From positions 186,001 to 250,000 of the forward strand of contig NZ_LXKN01000070.1 of NCBI RefSeq assembly GCF_001692325.1: 64,000 bases of DNA. Direction: 5' to 3'. This document shows, in pieces, positions 16,382 through 26,618 of this stretch; positions within the stretch are counted from its first letter, which is position 1; every line of letters starts with the position of its first letter. This DNA is from Rhizobium sp. AC27/96 (GTDB taxonomy: Bacteria > Pseudomonadota > Alphaproteobacteria > Rhizobiales > Rhizobiaceae). Made by a program: the position numbers and the translations under genes. The notes beneath the pieces were generated by a model. The model was not told the origin of the DNA and searched no databases. It saw only the letters and a program-made list of their open reading frames with translations.

Positions 16382-17062
16382 ATGAAGCCCGAAACCATGG
16401 AAGATCGCATGACCGTGCCCGAAGATCGTTGCCGCCTCGTTCTCATTGTTCCCGATATCACTGATATAGAGGAGCAGGCGAAGGTCGTTGCCGATGCGCT
16501 CAGAGGCGGTGATGTCGCCTCCGTCATCATTCCCCAGTATGGATTGGATGACGGCACGTTCCAGAAGCATGCGGAAAAGCTGGTGCCGATCGTTCAGGCG
16601 GCGGGTGCGGCTGCCTTGATTGCCGGCGACAGCCGCGTGGCCGGTCGGGCCAAAGCCGACGGCTTGCATATGACGGGCAACCTTGCCGAGTTTACGGACG
16701 CCGTTGAGAAGTTCGTGCCGAAATTGATCGTCGGCGGCGGCAGTGCGACTGAGAGACATACCGCGCTCGAGATCGGCGAGCTTCGGCCCGACTATATTTT
16801 CTTCGGTAAGCTGGACGGCGATATCAAGCCCGAAGCGCATCCGAAGAACCTCGCGCTTGGCGAATGGTGGGCATCGATGATCGAGATCCCTTGCATCATC
16901 ATGGGCGGCACCGATGCAAAATCGGCACTCGAAGTGGCTTTGACGGGAGCGGAATTCGTCGCCTTGCGCGCGGCGGTCTTTGCAGAGCCCGCGAGCGCGG
17001 CTTCCATCGTTGCCGAAGTGAATGCGCTTCTCGACGAAAAAGCGCCACGGTTTGAGGATTGA
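16382..17062 (+). CDS. Thiamine-phosphate-synthase-like TIM-barrel protein
   Basis: Protein of 226 residues with the ThiE/TenI barrel layout: CRLVLIVPDITDIEEQ, ALIAGDSRVAGRAKADGLHMTG, GGGSATERHTALEIGELRPDYIFFGKL, and a C-terminal IIMGGTDAKSALEVALTGAEFVALR. The DGxH and RHT...DYIFFG signatures are kept, but the pyrophosphate/phosphate loop GQ(D) after DGLH and the GPxxPTxTK loop are altered, so true ThiE activity is doubtful. Not in a thi operon; it lies 9 bases before a Sel1 gene. Alternative start ATG 16409. Confidence 0.75.
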   Translation: MKPETMEDRMTVPEDRCRLVLIVPDITDIEEQAKVVADALRGGDVASVIIPQYGLDDGTFQKHAEKLVPIVQAAGAAALIAGDSRVAGRAKADGLHMTGNLAEFTDAVEKFVPKLIVGGGSATERHTALEIGELRPDYIFFGKLDGDIKPEAHPKNLALGEWWASMIEIPCIIMGGTDAKSALEVALTGAEFVALRAAVFAEPASAASIVAEVNALLDEKAPRFED

Positions 17063-17071
17063 TAGCGATTT

Positions 17072-18301
17072 ATGTCGTCAAAGCCTCGATTCCGCCATCA
17101 ATGCTTTTTTGCCGCGCTCGCAATGGGGCTTGTGGCATTTCCGGTGCTGGCTGCAGCACAAGCGGCAACCGGTGATACGTCGCTGCCTGGCGTCACGACA
17201 CCGGGGGATAAGGGCGCGGCGCAGACTGGCGACAGTGGGCAATCCGACGATTCCTCAGCCGTGCCGGACGAGGGTGCGCCGCCTGCGAACCAAAGCATCG
17301 TAACGCGGCCACTGGGCGCTGATGCCAGCACCTTCAAGACCGAGAAGATTCAGCCGGGCGCCGAGCCCAAGCCCGACGGCGATATCAAGCCGTCCCAGGG
17401 CGTCGGCGTATTCGAGCGCATGGGCGCGAAACTGCCGGACCTGCCGCCGGAAAAATCCTTTACCGGCAAGGTCGACGATGCCTATGCCGCTTTTCAGCGC
17501 GGATATTATCTGACCGCATTTCAGAGGGCCCTTCCGCGGGCGCAGCTTGGCGATCCCTCCGCGCAAACGCTGATTGCCGAGCTGATGACGCAAGGCTTGG
17601 GCGTGAGGCGTGACACCAAGGACGCCGCCTTCTGGTACAGCAAGGCAGCCGAGGGTGGCGATGCGACCTCCATGTTCAAATACGCGCTGATCCTGATGGA
17701 AGGGCGCGACGTACCGCGCGACCAGAAGAAGGCCGACGAATGGATGAGGAAGGCTGCCGCGGCCGGACAGGCTTCCGCCGAATTCAACGTTGCGCAGATG
17801 CTGACGGCCGAAAATCCCGGGCTGAAGGGATTGCAGCTGGCGCTTCCCTATTATGAAAAATCCGCCGAGCAGGGCATTGCCGACGCACAATATGCGGTCT
17901 CGCAGCTCTACCTCAATCTTCCGGACCTGCCGCCGGAAAAGAAGTCGCGGGCTCGCGAATGGCTGTCGCGCGCGGCCAATGCCGGCTTTGACACCGCGCA
18001 GCTCGACATGGGTGTCTGGCTGATCAACGGCACCGGCGGCAAGCAGGACCTCGAAAACGGCTTCAACTGGATGCGGGTCGCCGCCTATCGCGGCAATGTC
18101 GTCGCGCAAAACAAGCTGGCGCATCTCTATATCAATGCCATCGGCACCAAGCAGGACCCCGTGGCCGCAGCCACCTGGTATGTCATTTCCCGGCGCGCCG
18201 GATTGAAGGATCCGGACCTTGAGGATTTCTATCAGGGTATCGAGGATTTCCAGCAGAAGGCCGCCATCGACGCCGCCAATAAATATCGCCGGGCACACTA
18301 G
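17072..18301 (+). CDS. Secreted Sel1-repeat protein
   Basis: Exported protein of 409 residues: a signal peptide (about 1-30, ending VLAAAQA), a Pro/Gly/Asp-rich low-complexity linker to about residue 115, then five or so Sel1 repeats such as AAFWYSKAAEGGDATSMFKYAL, ADEWMRKAAAAGQASAEFNVA and AREWLSRAANAGFDTAQLDMG. Sel1 proteins are periplasmic/envelope scaffolds. It lies between the ThiE-like gene (9 bases) and an inositol monophosphatase gene. ExoR, the best-known rhizobial Sel1 protein, is smaller; this is not ExoR. Confidence 0.86.
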   Translation: MSSKPRFRHQCFFAALAMGLVAFPVLAAAQAATGDTSLPGVTTPGDKGAAQTGDSGQSDDSSAVPDEGAPPANQSIVTRPLGADASTFKTEKIQPGAEPKPDGDIKPSQGVGVFERMGAKLPDLPPEKSFTGKVDDAYAAFQRGYYLTAFQRALPRAQLGDPSAQTLIAELMTQGLGVRRDTKDAAFWYSKAAEGGDATSMFKYALILMEGRDVPRDQKKADEWMRKAAAAGQASAEFNVAQMLTAENPGLKGLQLALPYYEKSAEQGIADAQYAVSQLYLNLPDLPPEKKSRAREWLSRAANAGFDTAQLDMGVWLINGTGGKQDLENGFNWMRVAAYRGNVVAQNKLAHLYINAIGTKQDPVAAATWYVISRRAGLKDPDLEDFYQGIEDFQQKAAIDAANKYRRAH

Positions 18302-18493
18302 CTGCAGGTGCGAAACCGGTCTTATTGAGGGTGATGCGGCGCCAGTTTGCACGCCTCATCGCCTCGCCACTTGAAATTCCCCCGATTTTATGGTCTTGAG
18401 GCCGCCAATCTTTTATGTGCGCTGACGCTCCCGCTCCGCCGGGGCCTGATTTCGGGTCCGGTCAGCACCTTCTGCATTACCCAAGGAAATTCG

Positions 18494-19294
18494 ATGGCCC
18501 GTTCAGCTCTTCTCAATGTCATGGTTCAGGCTGCCCTCAAGGCAGGCAAGTCGCTCAGCCGCGATTTCGGCGAGGTGCAGAACCTGCAGGTTTCGGTGAA
18601 GGGACCGGGCGATTTCGTCAGCCAGGCCGACCTCAAGGCGCAGAAGATCATCCGCGACGAGCTGCTGAAGGCCCGCCCGACCTATGGTTTCCTTGGCGAA
18701 GAAGGCGAAGAGATCAAGGGAACGGACGGCGCGCATCGCTGGATCGTCGATCCGCTCGACGGCACGACCAACTTCCTGCACGGCATTCCGATGTTTGCCG
18801 TATCGATCGCGCTGGAGCGCAACGGTGAAATCGTCGCCGGCGTTACCTTCAATCCGGCAACGGATGAGCTTTACACGGCCGAGCGTGGCGGTGGCGCCTT
18901 CCTCAACGATCGCCGCCTGCGTGTAGCCTCCCGCCGCGTGCTGTCGGATAGCGTCATCGGCTGCGGCGTTCCGCATCTCGGACGCGGCAATCACGGCAAG
19001 TTCCTCGTCGAACTGCGCCACGTGATGGGCGAGGTTGCCGGTGTTCGCCGCGTCGGCTCCGCATCGCTCGATCTTGCCTATGTGGCGGCCGGCCGTTTCG
19101 ATGGTTTCTGGGAAACGGGCCTGTCTCCCTGGGACATGGCAGCTGGCATCCTGCTCATTCGCGAAGCCGGCGGCTTTGTCTCCGACTTCAATGGCGGAAC
19201 CGATATGCTGGACACCAGCTCGATCATCTGTGGCAACGAGCATATCCAGAAGGCGCTTGCCGAAGTCGTCAAGCGGCCGATCCCGGCAAAGTAA
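18494..19294 (+). CDS. suhB: Inositol monophosphatase family protein
   Basis: Mg-dependent phosphatase of 266 residues hydrolysing inositol-1-phosphate and related sugars. Metal motifs are clear: GEEGEE (about 74-79), WIVDPLDGTTNFLHGIP (about 88-104) and SPWDMAAGILLIREAGG in the C-terminal half. AAGGAA precedes the ATG at 18494; the longer upstream frame has no family similarity. In E. coli the homologue SuhB also joins rRNA antitermination complexes, so a non-enzymatic role is possible. Confidence 0.9.
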   Translation: MARSALLNVMVQAALKAGKSLSRDFGEVQNLQVSVKGPGDFVSQADLKAQKIIRDELLKARPTYGFLGEEGEEIKGTDGAHRWIVDPLDGTTNFLHGIPMFAVSIALERNGEIVAGVTFNPATDELYTAERGGGAFLNDRRLRVASRRVLSDSVIGCGVPHLGRGNHGKFLVELRHVMGEVAGVRRVGSASLDLAYVAAGRFDGFWETGLSPWDMAAGILLIREAGGFVSDFNGGTDMLDTSSIICGNEHIQKALAEVVKRPIPAK

Positions 19295-19426
19295 AGCCGC
19301 CTTTCACTGTCTTTCACACAGTAAAACAGTCTGTTGCCAACGGGCTGTTTTGTGCTTTCCGTCTCTTCAATTCGGCGCAATGTTGCTCTAGTCTCCGCTG
19401 CGGAAAATGCGGCGGCGGAGCGTATG

Positions 19427-20476
19427 ATGGAAAATGTGAAACTGGCGGATCTGGGATCGACAGACAATGTGTCGGGCAGCTACGCCTACAAGCTCTCAAG
19501 CCCCATGGCTTTCTTCTGGACGATGGTGCTTTTCCTGATCATCGTCGGCTTCATCGTCGCCATCCTGTTCCGGCAGGCTCAGGTCGCCTTCCTGCACAAC
19601 CCGGGTCTCAACGGCCTGATCCTCGGTGTTCTTGCCGTCGGCATCCTCCTGGTTTTCAACCATGTGCTGATGCTGCGACCCGAAGTTCGCTGGTTCAACC
19701 ATTTTCGCGCCGTCGGCAATTCCGCCGACAAGGTCGGCCGCAGTCCCCGGCTTCTGGCGCCGATGAGCGCATTGCTTGGCAACCGCCGCGCCATGCAGCT
19801 ATCGACCGCGACCTTGCGCTCCATTCTCGACTCGATCGCCACGCGCCTCGACGAATCGCGCGATACTTCGCGCTATCTCATCGGCCTTCTCGTCTTCCTC
19901 GGCCTTCTCGGTACCTTCTGGGGTCTGATCGGGACGATCGGCTCGATCAACGACGTTATCCAGGGCCTCGATGCCGGCACGGGCGACAGCGGCGATATTC
20001 TGAGCGCGCTGAAATCCGGCCTCTCCGGCCCGCTTGTGGGCATGGGCACGGCTTTCTCGTCCTCGCTGCTCGGCCTTTCCGGCTCGCTGATCCTCGGCTT
20101 CCTCGATCTGCAGGCCGGGCGCGCGCAGAACCGTTTCTACACCGAGCTCGAAAACTGGCTCTCTTCCGTCACCGATGTCGGCTCCGATCTGGCGCCGGTC
20201 ATGAGCGGCAGTGCAGACGGGGCCTCTTCGGAGGATGTGCGGGCACTGTCGGATTATCTGCGCAAGATCGCAGACGAGGGCGGTGGACAGCGTTCGGTGA
20301 CGGCGATGGCGAACCTTGCCGAGGGTATTCAGGGCCTGGTCAAGAACATGCGCAACGAGCAACAGATGCTGCGCGACTGGATCGAAGCGCAGCAGGAAGA
20401 GGCGAAATCCATGCGCCGGACGCTCGATCGTCTTGCCGATCGCATCGGCCATGCCGAGAAGACCGGGAGCAAGTAA
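19427..20476 (+). CDS. MotA/TolQ/ExbB-like proton channel protein
   Basis: Inner-membrane protein of 349 residues. Two hydrophobic segments come near the N-terminus (AFFWTMVLFLIIVGFIVAILF and GLILGVLAVGILLVFNHVLML), then two more in the MotA/ExbB core: RYLIGLLVFLGLLGTFWGLIGTI and GLSGPLVGMGTAFSSSLLGLSGSLILGF. The C-terminal 80 residues are a predicted cytoplasmic coiled coil. GGAG is 6 bases before the ATG at 19427. It is paired (3-base gap) with a MotB/OmpA-like gene. There are no flagellar, Ton or Tol genes nearby. Likely the 5-subunit ring of a proton-driven 5:2 motor acting on peptidoglycan or the outer membrane; function unknown. Confidence 0.85.
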   Translation: MENVKLADLGSTDNVSGSYAYKLSSPMAFFWTMVLFLIIVGFIVAILFRQAQVAFLHNPGLNGLILGVLAVGILLVFNHVLMLRPEVRWFNHFRAVGNSADKVGRSPRLLAPMSALLGNRRAMQLSTATLRSILDSIATRLDESRDTSRYLIGLLVFLGLLGTFWGLIGTIGSINDVIQGLDAGTGDSGDILSALKSGLSGPLVGMGTAFSSSLLGLSGSLILGFLDLQAGRAQNRFYTELENWLSSVTDVGSDLAPVMSGSADGASSEDVRALSDYLRKIADEGGGQRSVTAMANLAEGIQGLVKNMRNEQQMLRDWIEAQQEEAKSMRRTLDRLADRIGHAEKTGSK

Positions 20477-20479
20477 CCC

Positions 20480-21511
20480 ATGGGGCTCGCCCGCAACCGA
20501 CGTCACCAGAGAACGGTGGACTATTGGCCTGGCTTCGTCGATGCGCTGTCGACATTGCTGATGGCGATCATGTTCCTGCTGACGGTTTTCGTCGTCGGCC
20601 AATTCATTCTAAGCCGTGAGATTTCCGGCCGTGATGAAGTGCTCACCCGGTTGAACAGCCGCATCAACGATCTTGTCGAGCAGCTGGCACTGGAAAAGAA
20701 CGGCAAGCAGGATCTCGAGGATACGGTTGCCAATCTGCAGGCATCGCTGTCATCGGCTGAGAGCGAACGTTCGCGCCTGCAGGCACTGCTCGCCACCGGC
20801 TCCGGCAACAGCCAGGCGGCCGAGGCGCGCGCAGGCACGCTCTCGCAGCAGCTCGACGAGCAGAAGCAGGCAAGCGCCCGGGCCCTGAGCCAGGTCGATC
20901 TTCTCAACCAGCAGATTGCCGCTCTGCGCAGCCAGATCGCCGCAGTCGAGGCCGCGCTTCAGGCGTCGGAGTCGAAGGATCAGTCGTCGCAGGTGAAGAT
21001 TGCCGATCTCGGGCGGCGCCTGAACGTGGCGCTGGCGCAACGGGTGCAGGAACTGAACCGCTATCGCTCCGACTTCTTCGGGCGGTTACGGGAAATCCTT
21101 TCCGACCGCGACAATATCCGCATCGTCGGTGACCGCTTCGTGTTCCAGTCCGAAGTGTTGTTCCCGTCAGGCGCCGCGGATCTCAATCCGGCCGGTCAGG
21201 CGGAAATGGCCAAGCTCGCTGCAGCACTCATCGATCTCGCCAAGGAAATCCCGCCTGAGATCAACTGGGTGCTGCGTGTCGACGGTCATACCGACAATGT
21301 GCCGCTGTCGGGCAATGGCCGCTATGCGGACAACTGGGCGCTCTCTTCAGCGCGCGCCATTGCCGTCGTGAAATTCCTGATCGCGCAGGGCGTTCCCGCC
21401 GACAGGCTCGTCGCCGCCGGCTTCGGCGAATTCCAGCCGATCGCACCTGGCGATACGCCTGAGGCACGCGCCACCAACCGGCGCATCGAGCTGAAACTGA
21501 CTGAGAAGTAG
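20480..21511 (+). CDS. MotB/OmpA-domain protein (peptidoglycan-binding motor partner)
   Basis: Membrane protein of 343 residues: one TM helix near residues 22-42 that starts GFVDALSTLLMAIMFLLTVF and contains an Asp in the position used for proton transfer by MotB/ExbD, then about 150 residues of coiled coil (LEKNGKQDLEDTVANLQ, AALRSQIAAVEAALQ), then a C-terminal OmpA peptidoglycan-binding domain (VDGHTDNVPLSG, NWALSSARAIAVVKFL, ATNRRIELKL). Forms an operon with the MotA-like gene. The periplasmic coiled coil is unusually long for MotB. Convergent with the next gene, 26 bases apart. Confidence 0.87.
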   Translation: MGLARNRRHQRTVDYWPGFVDALSTLLMAIMFLLTVFVVGQFILSREISGRDEVLTRLNSRINDLVEQLALEKNGKQDLEDTVANLQASLSSAESERSRLQALLATGSGNSQAAEARAGTLSQQLDEQKQASARALSQVDLLNQQIAALRSQIAAVEAALQASESKDQSSQVKIADLGRRLNVALAQRVQELNRYRSDFFGRLREILSDRDNIRIVGDRFVFQSEVLFPSGAADLNPAGQAEMAKLAAALIDLAKEIPPEINWVLRVDGHTDNVPLSGNGRYADNWALSSARAIAVVKFLIAQGVPADRLVAAGFGEFQPIAPGDTPEARATNRRIELKLTEK

Positions 21512-21537
21512 TGTGCGGCGGCCCAGAGCTGGCTCAA

Positions 21538-22110
21538 TCAGCTGGCGCGATGGATCTTAATGATCTCGGGAGCCGCAGCATCCATGAACATATAGGCCCG
21601 GCCAAGCAGCGCTTGCTTACCGAAGTCGTCGAACTTGTTCGGTCCTTGCGGTGTGATCAGCACTTCCGATTCCGCTAGCCCTTCAAGGTGATGCTGCTCT
21701 ATTTCTGGCCAATGCGCCCGTGCGACGTCATGTAGCACGACGTTCATCGCTGGGTGATTGTAGCGGACCAGAATGTTGCCATCGTCCATCGACAGCGGAT
21801 TCATATCGGGATGAGAGTTAAAGATGGTGGAGAGAGTCGTCAGCGAGAATGACTTGGCATCTTTGTCGTTTAACCCCTGCTTCAACACGACACAGGTGCC
21901 ATTGCCGAAGACTGAAAAGTCGCGCTTCCCGTCCAAATAATAGGAGATTCGCTCTATTATCTTGTCGGTTGGCTGCCGAAAGGACGGTTTCCACTGCGGA
22001 ACCGGCGGAAAGTTCTCCTTTTTCGTCACTGCGGCGTGACCTTTGCCAACACCGACTAAAGCAAGCGCGATGAAAGCAACGGATCCGGTGACAAAGGAAC
22101 GTCGATGCAC
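21538..22110 (-). CDS. Hypothetical protein with Tat-like signal
   Basis: Unrecognised protein, about 190 residues from a GTG preceded by GGGATAGG; a TTG 13 codons upstream would give 203. The N-terminus HRRSFVTGSVAFIALALVG, followed by a GHA site, looks like a twin-arginine or Sec signal peptide, so the product is probably periplasmic. The mature part has no repeat or Cys cluster and includes FGNGTCVVLKQGL and a conserved-looking ALLGRAYMFMDAAAPEI near the C-terminus. AT content is somewhat higher than in the neighbours, which hints at lineage-specific or acquired DNA. Monocistronic. Confidence 0.6.
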   Translation of the reverse strand: MHRRSFVTGSVAFIALALVGVGKGHAAVTKKENFPPVPQWKPSFRQPTDKIIERISYYLDGKRDFSVFGNGTCVVLKQGLNDKDAKSFSLTTLSTIFNSHPDMNPLSMDDGNILVRYNHPAMNVVLHDVARAHWPEIEQHHLEGLAESEVLITPQGPNKFDDFGKQALLGRAYMFMDAAAPEIIKIHRAS

Positions 22111-22203
22111 TTTCCTATCCCTTCGTTTGTGTCGTATCCTTCTATGCAATTGTTTACATTAGGTTGTAATATGCCGTCTAGACATTCGACAAGCTAAGAG
22201 CGA

Positions 22204-23436
22204 TCAGAGGGCAATTAGCTTCTTCTGCAACCAATCGCGTACAACATTGCTCTCGCTCAAGCCGATTGCCATCCGGTAGGCCGCGACGGCACCTTTCGTA
22301 TCCCCCGCCTCGGCTAGCAGATGCGCACGCACCGCCCAATAGGGCTGGTAGCTGTTGAAATCGCGCTCGGCCATCTCATTCAGATGACGTAATCCGACCG
22401 CCGGACCATGCACCCTGCCTGTGACGGCTGCGTGGCTGACACGGGCGCCGACGGTCGGTTTCATGATCACGAGCGCCTCATAGAGCTTGGCCAGGGCCGA
22501 CCAGTCGGTGATACCAGAGCGTCGTCGGTCGGCATGTACGGATTGAATGGCGGCCTGGCACTGGAACGGGCCGAAATGGCCGGATGCTCCGGCTTGCCGC
22601 AACAGCCTGTCGGCCTCGGCGATCATTTCGGCATCCCAGAGAGCCGTATCCTGCTCGTCGAGGGGGACATATTGTCCGTCAGCGTCACGCCGAGCTCCGC
22701 GGCGGGACTCGCTATAAAGCATCAGCGACAGCAAGCCAGCGGCTTCCGGCTCCTGGGGCAGGATCGCGAGCAGCGTGCGGCCGAGCCAGATGGCCTCATC
22801 CGCGAGATGGCCTTGCTTGCTGGTCTCGCCATCCACCCCGTCCCAACCGAGGCCATAGGCGGCATAGATTGCTGAGAGCACGCTCTCCAACCGCTCTGGC
22901 AACACGGATCGGTCCGGAACGACGAAAGGGATGTGCGCGTCGCGGATCTTGAGTTTTGCCCGTACCAGCCGTTGGCTCATGGCCTGCGGTGAGACAAGGA
23001 AGGCCTTGGCGATGGTCGCTGCATCGACGGCAAGCACGGTCTGCAGCATCAGCGGCGTGTGAGCGGATCGATCAAGAGCCGGATGGGTGCAGACGAAGAG
23101 GAGCTTCAGGCGCTCGTCGGGGAACGCGGGGTGATCAGCATTCATTCGCTCCTCCGCTTCATCAAAGGCAATCATGATCCTGTCCCGCGCCGCGCTGCGG
23201 ACATTCTCGTGCCTGGCCCGGCGCAAAAGGTTATGCCTTGCAGCAACCAGCAGCCACGCTTCCGGATTGTCGGGAATGCCCCGCCCCGGCCAGGTTGTCA
23301 GCGCTGCGGTAATGGCATCCGACAAGGCATCCTCGGCGGCCGGCACATCGCGGAAGCGCGCGGCGAGAAAGGCGATCAGCTTGCCGTAGGATTGACGCGC
23401 CGCCTGTTCGGCAGCGCGTCGGGCATCTGACGTCAT
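22204..23436 (-). CDS. ECF RNA polymerase sigma factor, ECF42 type
   Basis: Sigma factor of 410 residues. Region 2 spans about residues 15-80 (RDVPAAEDALSDAITAALTTWP, PEAWLLVAARHNLLRRARH), region 4 about 125-175 (DAATIAKAFLVSPQAMSQRLVRAKLKIR), and a C-terminal TPR-like extension of over 200 residues (DUF6596 type). That extension, with a DGPF/YciI gene immediately upstream (4-base gap), is the signature of group ECF42, which has no anti-sigma factor and is thought to be controlled by its own C-terminal domain. Confidence 0.88.
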   Translation of the reverse strand: MTSDARRAAEQAARQSYGKLIAFLAARFRDVPAAEDALSDAITAALTTWPGRGIPDNPEAWLLVAARHNLLRRARHENVRSAARDRIMIAFDEAEERMNADHPAFPDERLKLLFVCTHPALDRSAHTPLMLQTVLAVDAATIAKAFLVSPQAMSQRLVRAKLKIRDAHIPFVVPDRSVLPERLESVLSAIYAAYGLGWDGVDGETSKQGHLADEAIWLGRTLLAILPQEPEAAGLLSLMLYSESRRGARRDADGQYVPLDEQDTALWDAEMIAEADRLLRQAGASGHFGPFQCQAAIQSVHADRRRSGITDWSALAKLYEALVIMKPTVGARVSHAAVTGRVHGPAVGLRHLNEMAERDFNSYQPYWAVRAHLLAEAGDTKGAVAAYRMAIGLSESNVVRDWLQKKLIAL

Positions 23437-23440
23437 GGCG

Positions 23441-23779
23441 CTACATCTGCAGTCGCGGTCGCACCTCGACCGATCCCTCCTGGGAGATGGGCACGCGCAC
23501 GGCCCATTCCAGAGCGGCGTCGAGATCTGGCACGTCGATCAGGTAGATGCCGCCAAGCTGTTCCTTGCCCTCGGGGAAGGGGCCGTCCTGCACATCGTGA
23601 TCTTCGCCGCGGCGGCGGACGACCGTTGCCGTTTCCGGCCGCGTCAATCCCGCGCCACCGGTCATGATGCCGGCCTGGACGAGTGCCTGCGTGTAGGCAG
23701 CCCAGCCGTTCCTGTAGGCCGGATCTTCGCGGCGGTTAAAATCCTCGGCCGATTCTCGGATGATCAAAGCATATTGCAT
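23441..23779 (-). CDS. YciI/DGPF-domain protein
   Basis: Protein of 112 residues of the YCII-related (DGPF) family: starts MQYALIIRESAEDFNRR, with the hallmark VQDGPFPEGKEQLGGIYLIDVPDLDAALEWA in the second half. It forms a ferredoxin-like fold with an unknown ligand. Translated in tandem with the ECF42 sigma factor gene; DGPF genes are the usual partners and targets of ECF42. The ATG at 23779 is preceded by GGGAG in AAGTGGGAGTTGTCTC on the minus strand. Confidence 0.88.
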   Translation of the reverse strand: MQYALIIRESAEDFNRREDPAYRNGWAAYTQALVQAGIMTGGAGLTRPETATVVRRRGEDHDVQDGPFPEGKEQLGGIYLIDVPDLDAALEWAVRVPISQEGSVEVRPRLQM

Positions 23780-23960
23780 GAGACAACTCCCACTTCCTTT
23801 GTTGATGGTAGCCGGGCAGGCGCAGCGTCTGAAAATTGAATTCTAGACCATGCGGGCTTGCCGGCGAAACGACTTCAGGCCGCTTCGATGGAATGAGCCG
23901 CGAGACCAGACGAATTCGACAGTTGTGGGAGGATTTCTTGAAATTTATTGTTCAACAAGC

Positions 23961-23995
23961 AAAACGGCCGGCACGCTCAAATGCGACCGGCCGGT
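23961..23995 (-). terminator. Terminator of the DUF1508 gene
   Basis: On the minus strand CGGCCGGTCGC pairs with GCGTGCCGGCCG (plus-strand arms 23965-23976 and 23983-23993), followed by TTTT. It lies about 30 bases after the DUF1508 stop. Confidence 0.75.
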
Positions 23996-24023
23996 CTTTA
24001 TAGCAAATGCTTGGCGCGAAGCC

Positions 24024-24212
24024 TCAGGCGGTCGCGATGGTCTGGTCGTCGATGACGGCGCCGCCAACGTGAGCCTTGATCGATTCGATAGCATGCAGAG
24101 CAGAAGCTTTCGCCTTGTAGCCTTCGGACCCGAACATGGTTTCGCCGTTCGAGGCTTTGAAGCGGAAGCGAAATTCTCCGGCCTTGTCCTTGTAGACTTC
24201 AAATTTATACAT
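24024..24212 (-). CDS. DUF1508 (YegP-like) protein
   Basis: Small protein of 62 residues with one YegP/DUF1508 beta-beta-beta-alpha unit: MYKFEVYKDKAGEFRFRFKASNGETMFGSEGYKAKASALHAIESIK. E. coli YegP has two such units; many alphaproteobacteria have this single-unit form. Function unknown. GGAGACGAG precedes the ATG. Monocistronic with its own terminator. Confidence 0.88.
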   Translation of the reverse strand: MYKFEVYKDKAGEFRFRFKASNGETMFGSEGYKAKASALHAIESIKAHVGGAVIDDQTIATA

Positions 24213-24321
24213 GGTTCTCGTCTCCTAGAATCGCGTCAGCGTGGGATAACGTTGAAAATCTAGCGCAACTTCGAACTTATTTCTACAAGGTTGTATACGA
24301 CGCGATTTAACTCGGTTCGCG

Positions 24322-26139
<1,818 letters not shown>

Positions 26140-26313
26140 CTCAGCAAGGGACTTGACGTTTTCGCCCCTTGTTATCCCTGCTGCCTTCATGTATAGGCAC
26201 GCCATCTTAATTGGAAGCCGTGGCCTAACCGGACTGCGGCTTCATTTATTCAATCGGTTCGGTTGCCGCAATGCCTTGCGACAAATGGACCCTGCCATGA
26301 CAGGAAGATTGTT

Positions 26314-26535
26314 ATGAAGGCGAACATCCATCCCGACTACCACACCATCAAGGTAGTCATGACCGACGGCACCGAATATGAAACCCGCTCGACCTGGGGT
26401 TCTGAAGGCGCTGTCATGAATCTCGAAATCGACAGCAAGTCCCATCCGGCCTGGACGGGCGGCAATCAGCAGATGATGGACCGTGCCGGTCGCGTTTCGA
26501 AGTTCAACAAGCGCTTCGGCGGTCTCGGCATCTAA
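26314..26535 (+). CDS. rpmE: 50S ribosomal protein L31, zinc-free type
   Basis: Ribosomal protein of 73 residues: [44 protein letters not shown], and the C-terminal [10 protein letters not shown]. The Cys residues of zinc-binding L31 are absent. AGGAAG lies 7 bases before the ATG. It is divergent from the ABC exporter and followed by a strong terminator. A longer upstream frame is rejected because L31 starts MK. Confidence 0.95.
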   Translation: MKANIHPDYHTIKVVMTDGTEYETRSTWGSEGAVMNLEIDSKSHPAWTGGNQQMMDRAGRVSKFNKRFGGLGI

Positions 26536-26559
26536 TCGCATCGCGATTTGTTGTTTTGA

Positions 26560-26588
26560 AAAAAGCCCGGTTTCGCCGGGCTTTTTTG
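26560..26588 (+). terminator. Rho-independent terminator of rpmE
   Basis: AGCCCGG (26564-26570), loop TTTCG, CCGGGCT (26576-26582), then TTTTT; an A-run precedes the stem, so it can also end transcription of the minus-strand GTPase gene. Confidence 0.9.
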
Positions 26589-26618
26589 CGTCTGTCCGCT
26601 AGGCTCTTGCCCGGCAAG

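Noticed and set aside
19427-21511. Zorya anti-phage system
   Set aside because: ZorA/ZorB-like architecture is present, but no ZorC, ZorD or ZorE gene lies near, and the pair sits in a conserved-looking housekeeping block after inositol monophosphatase.
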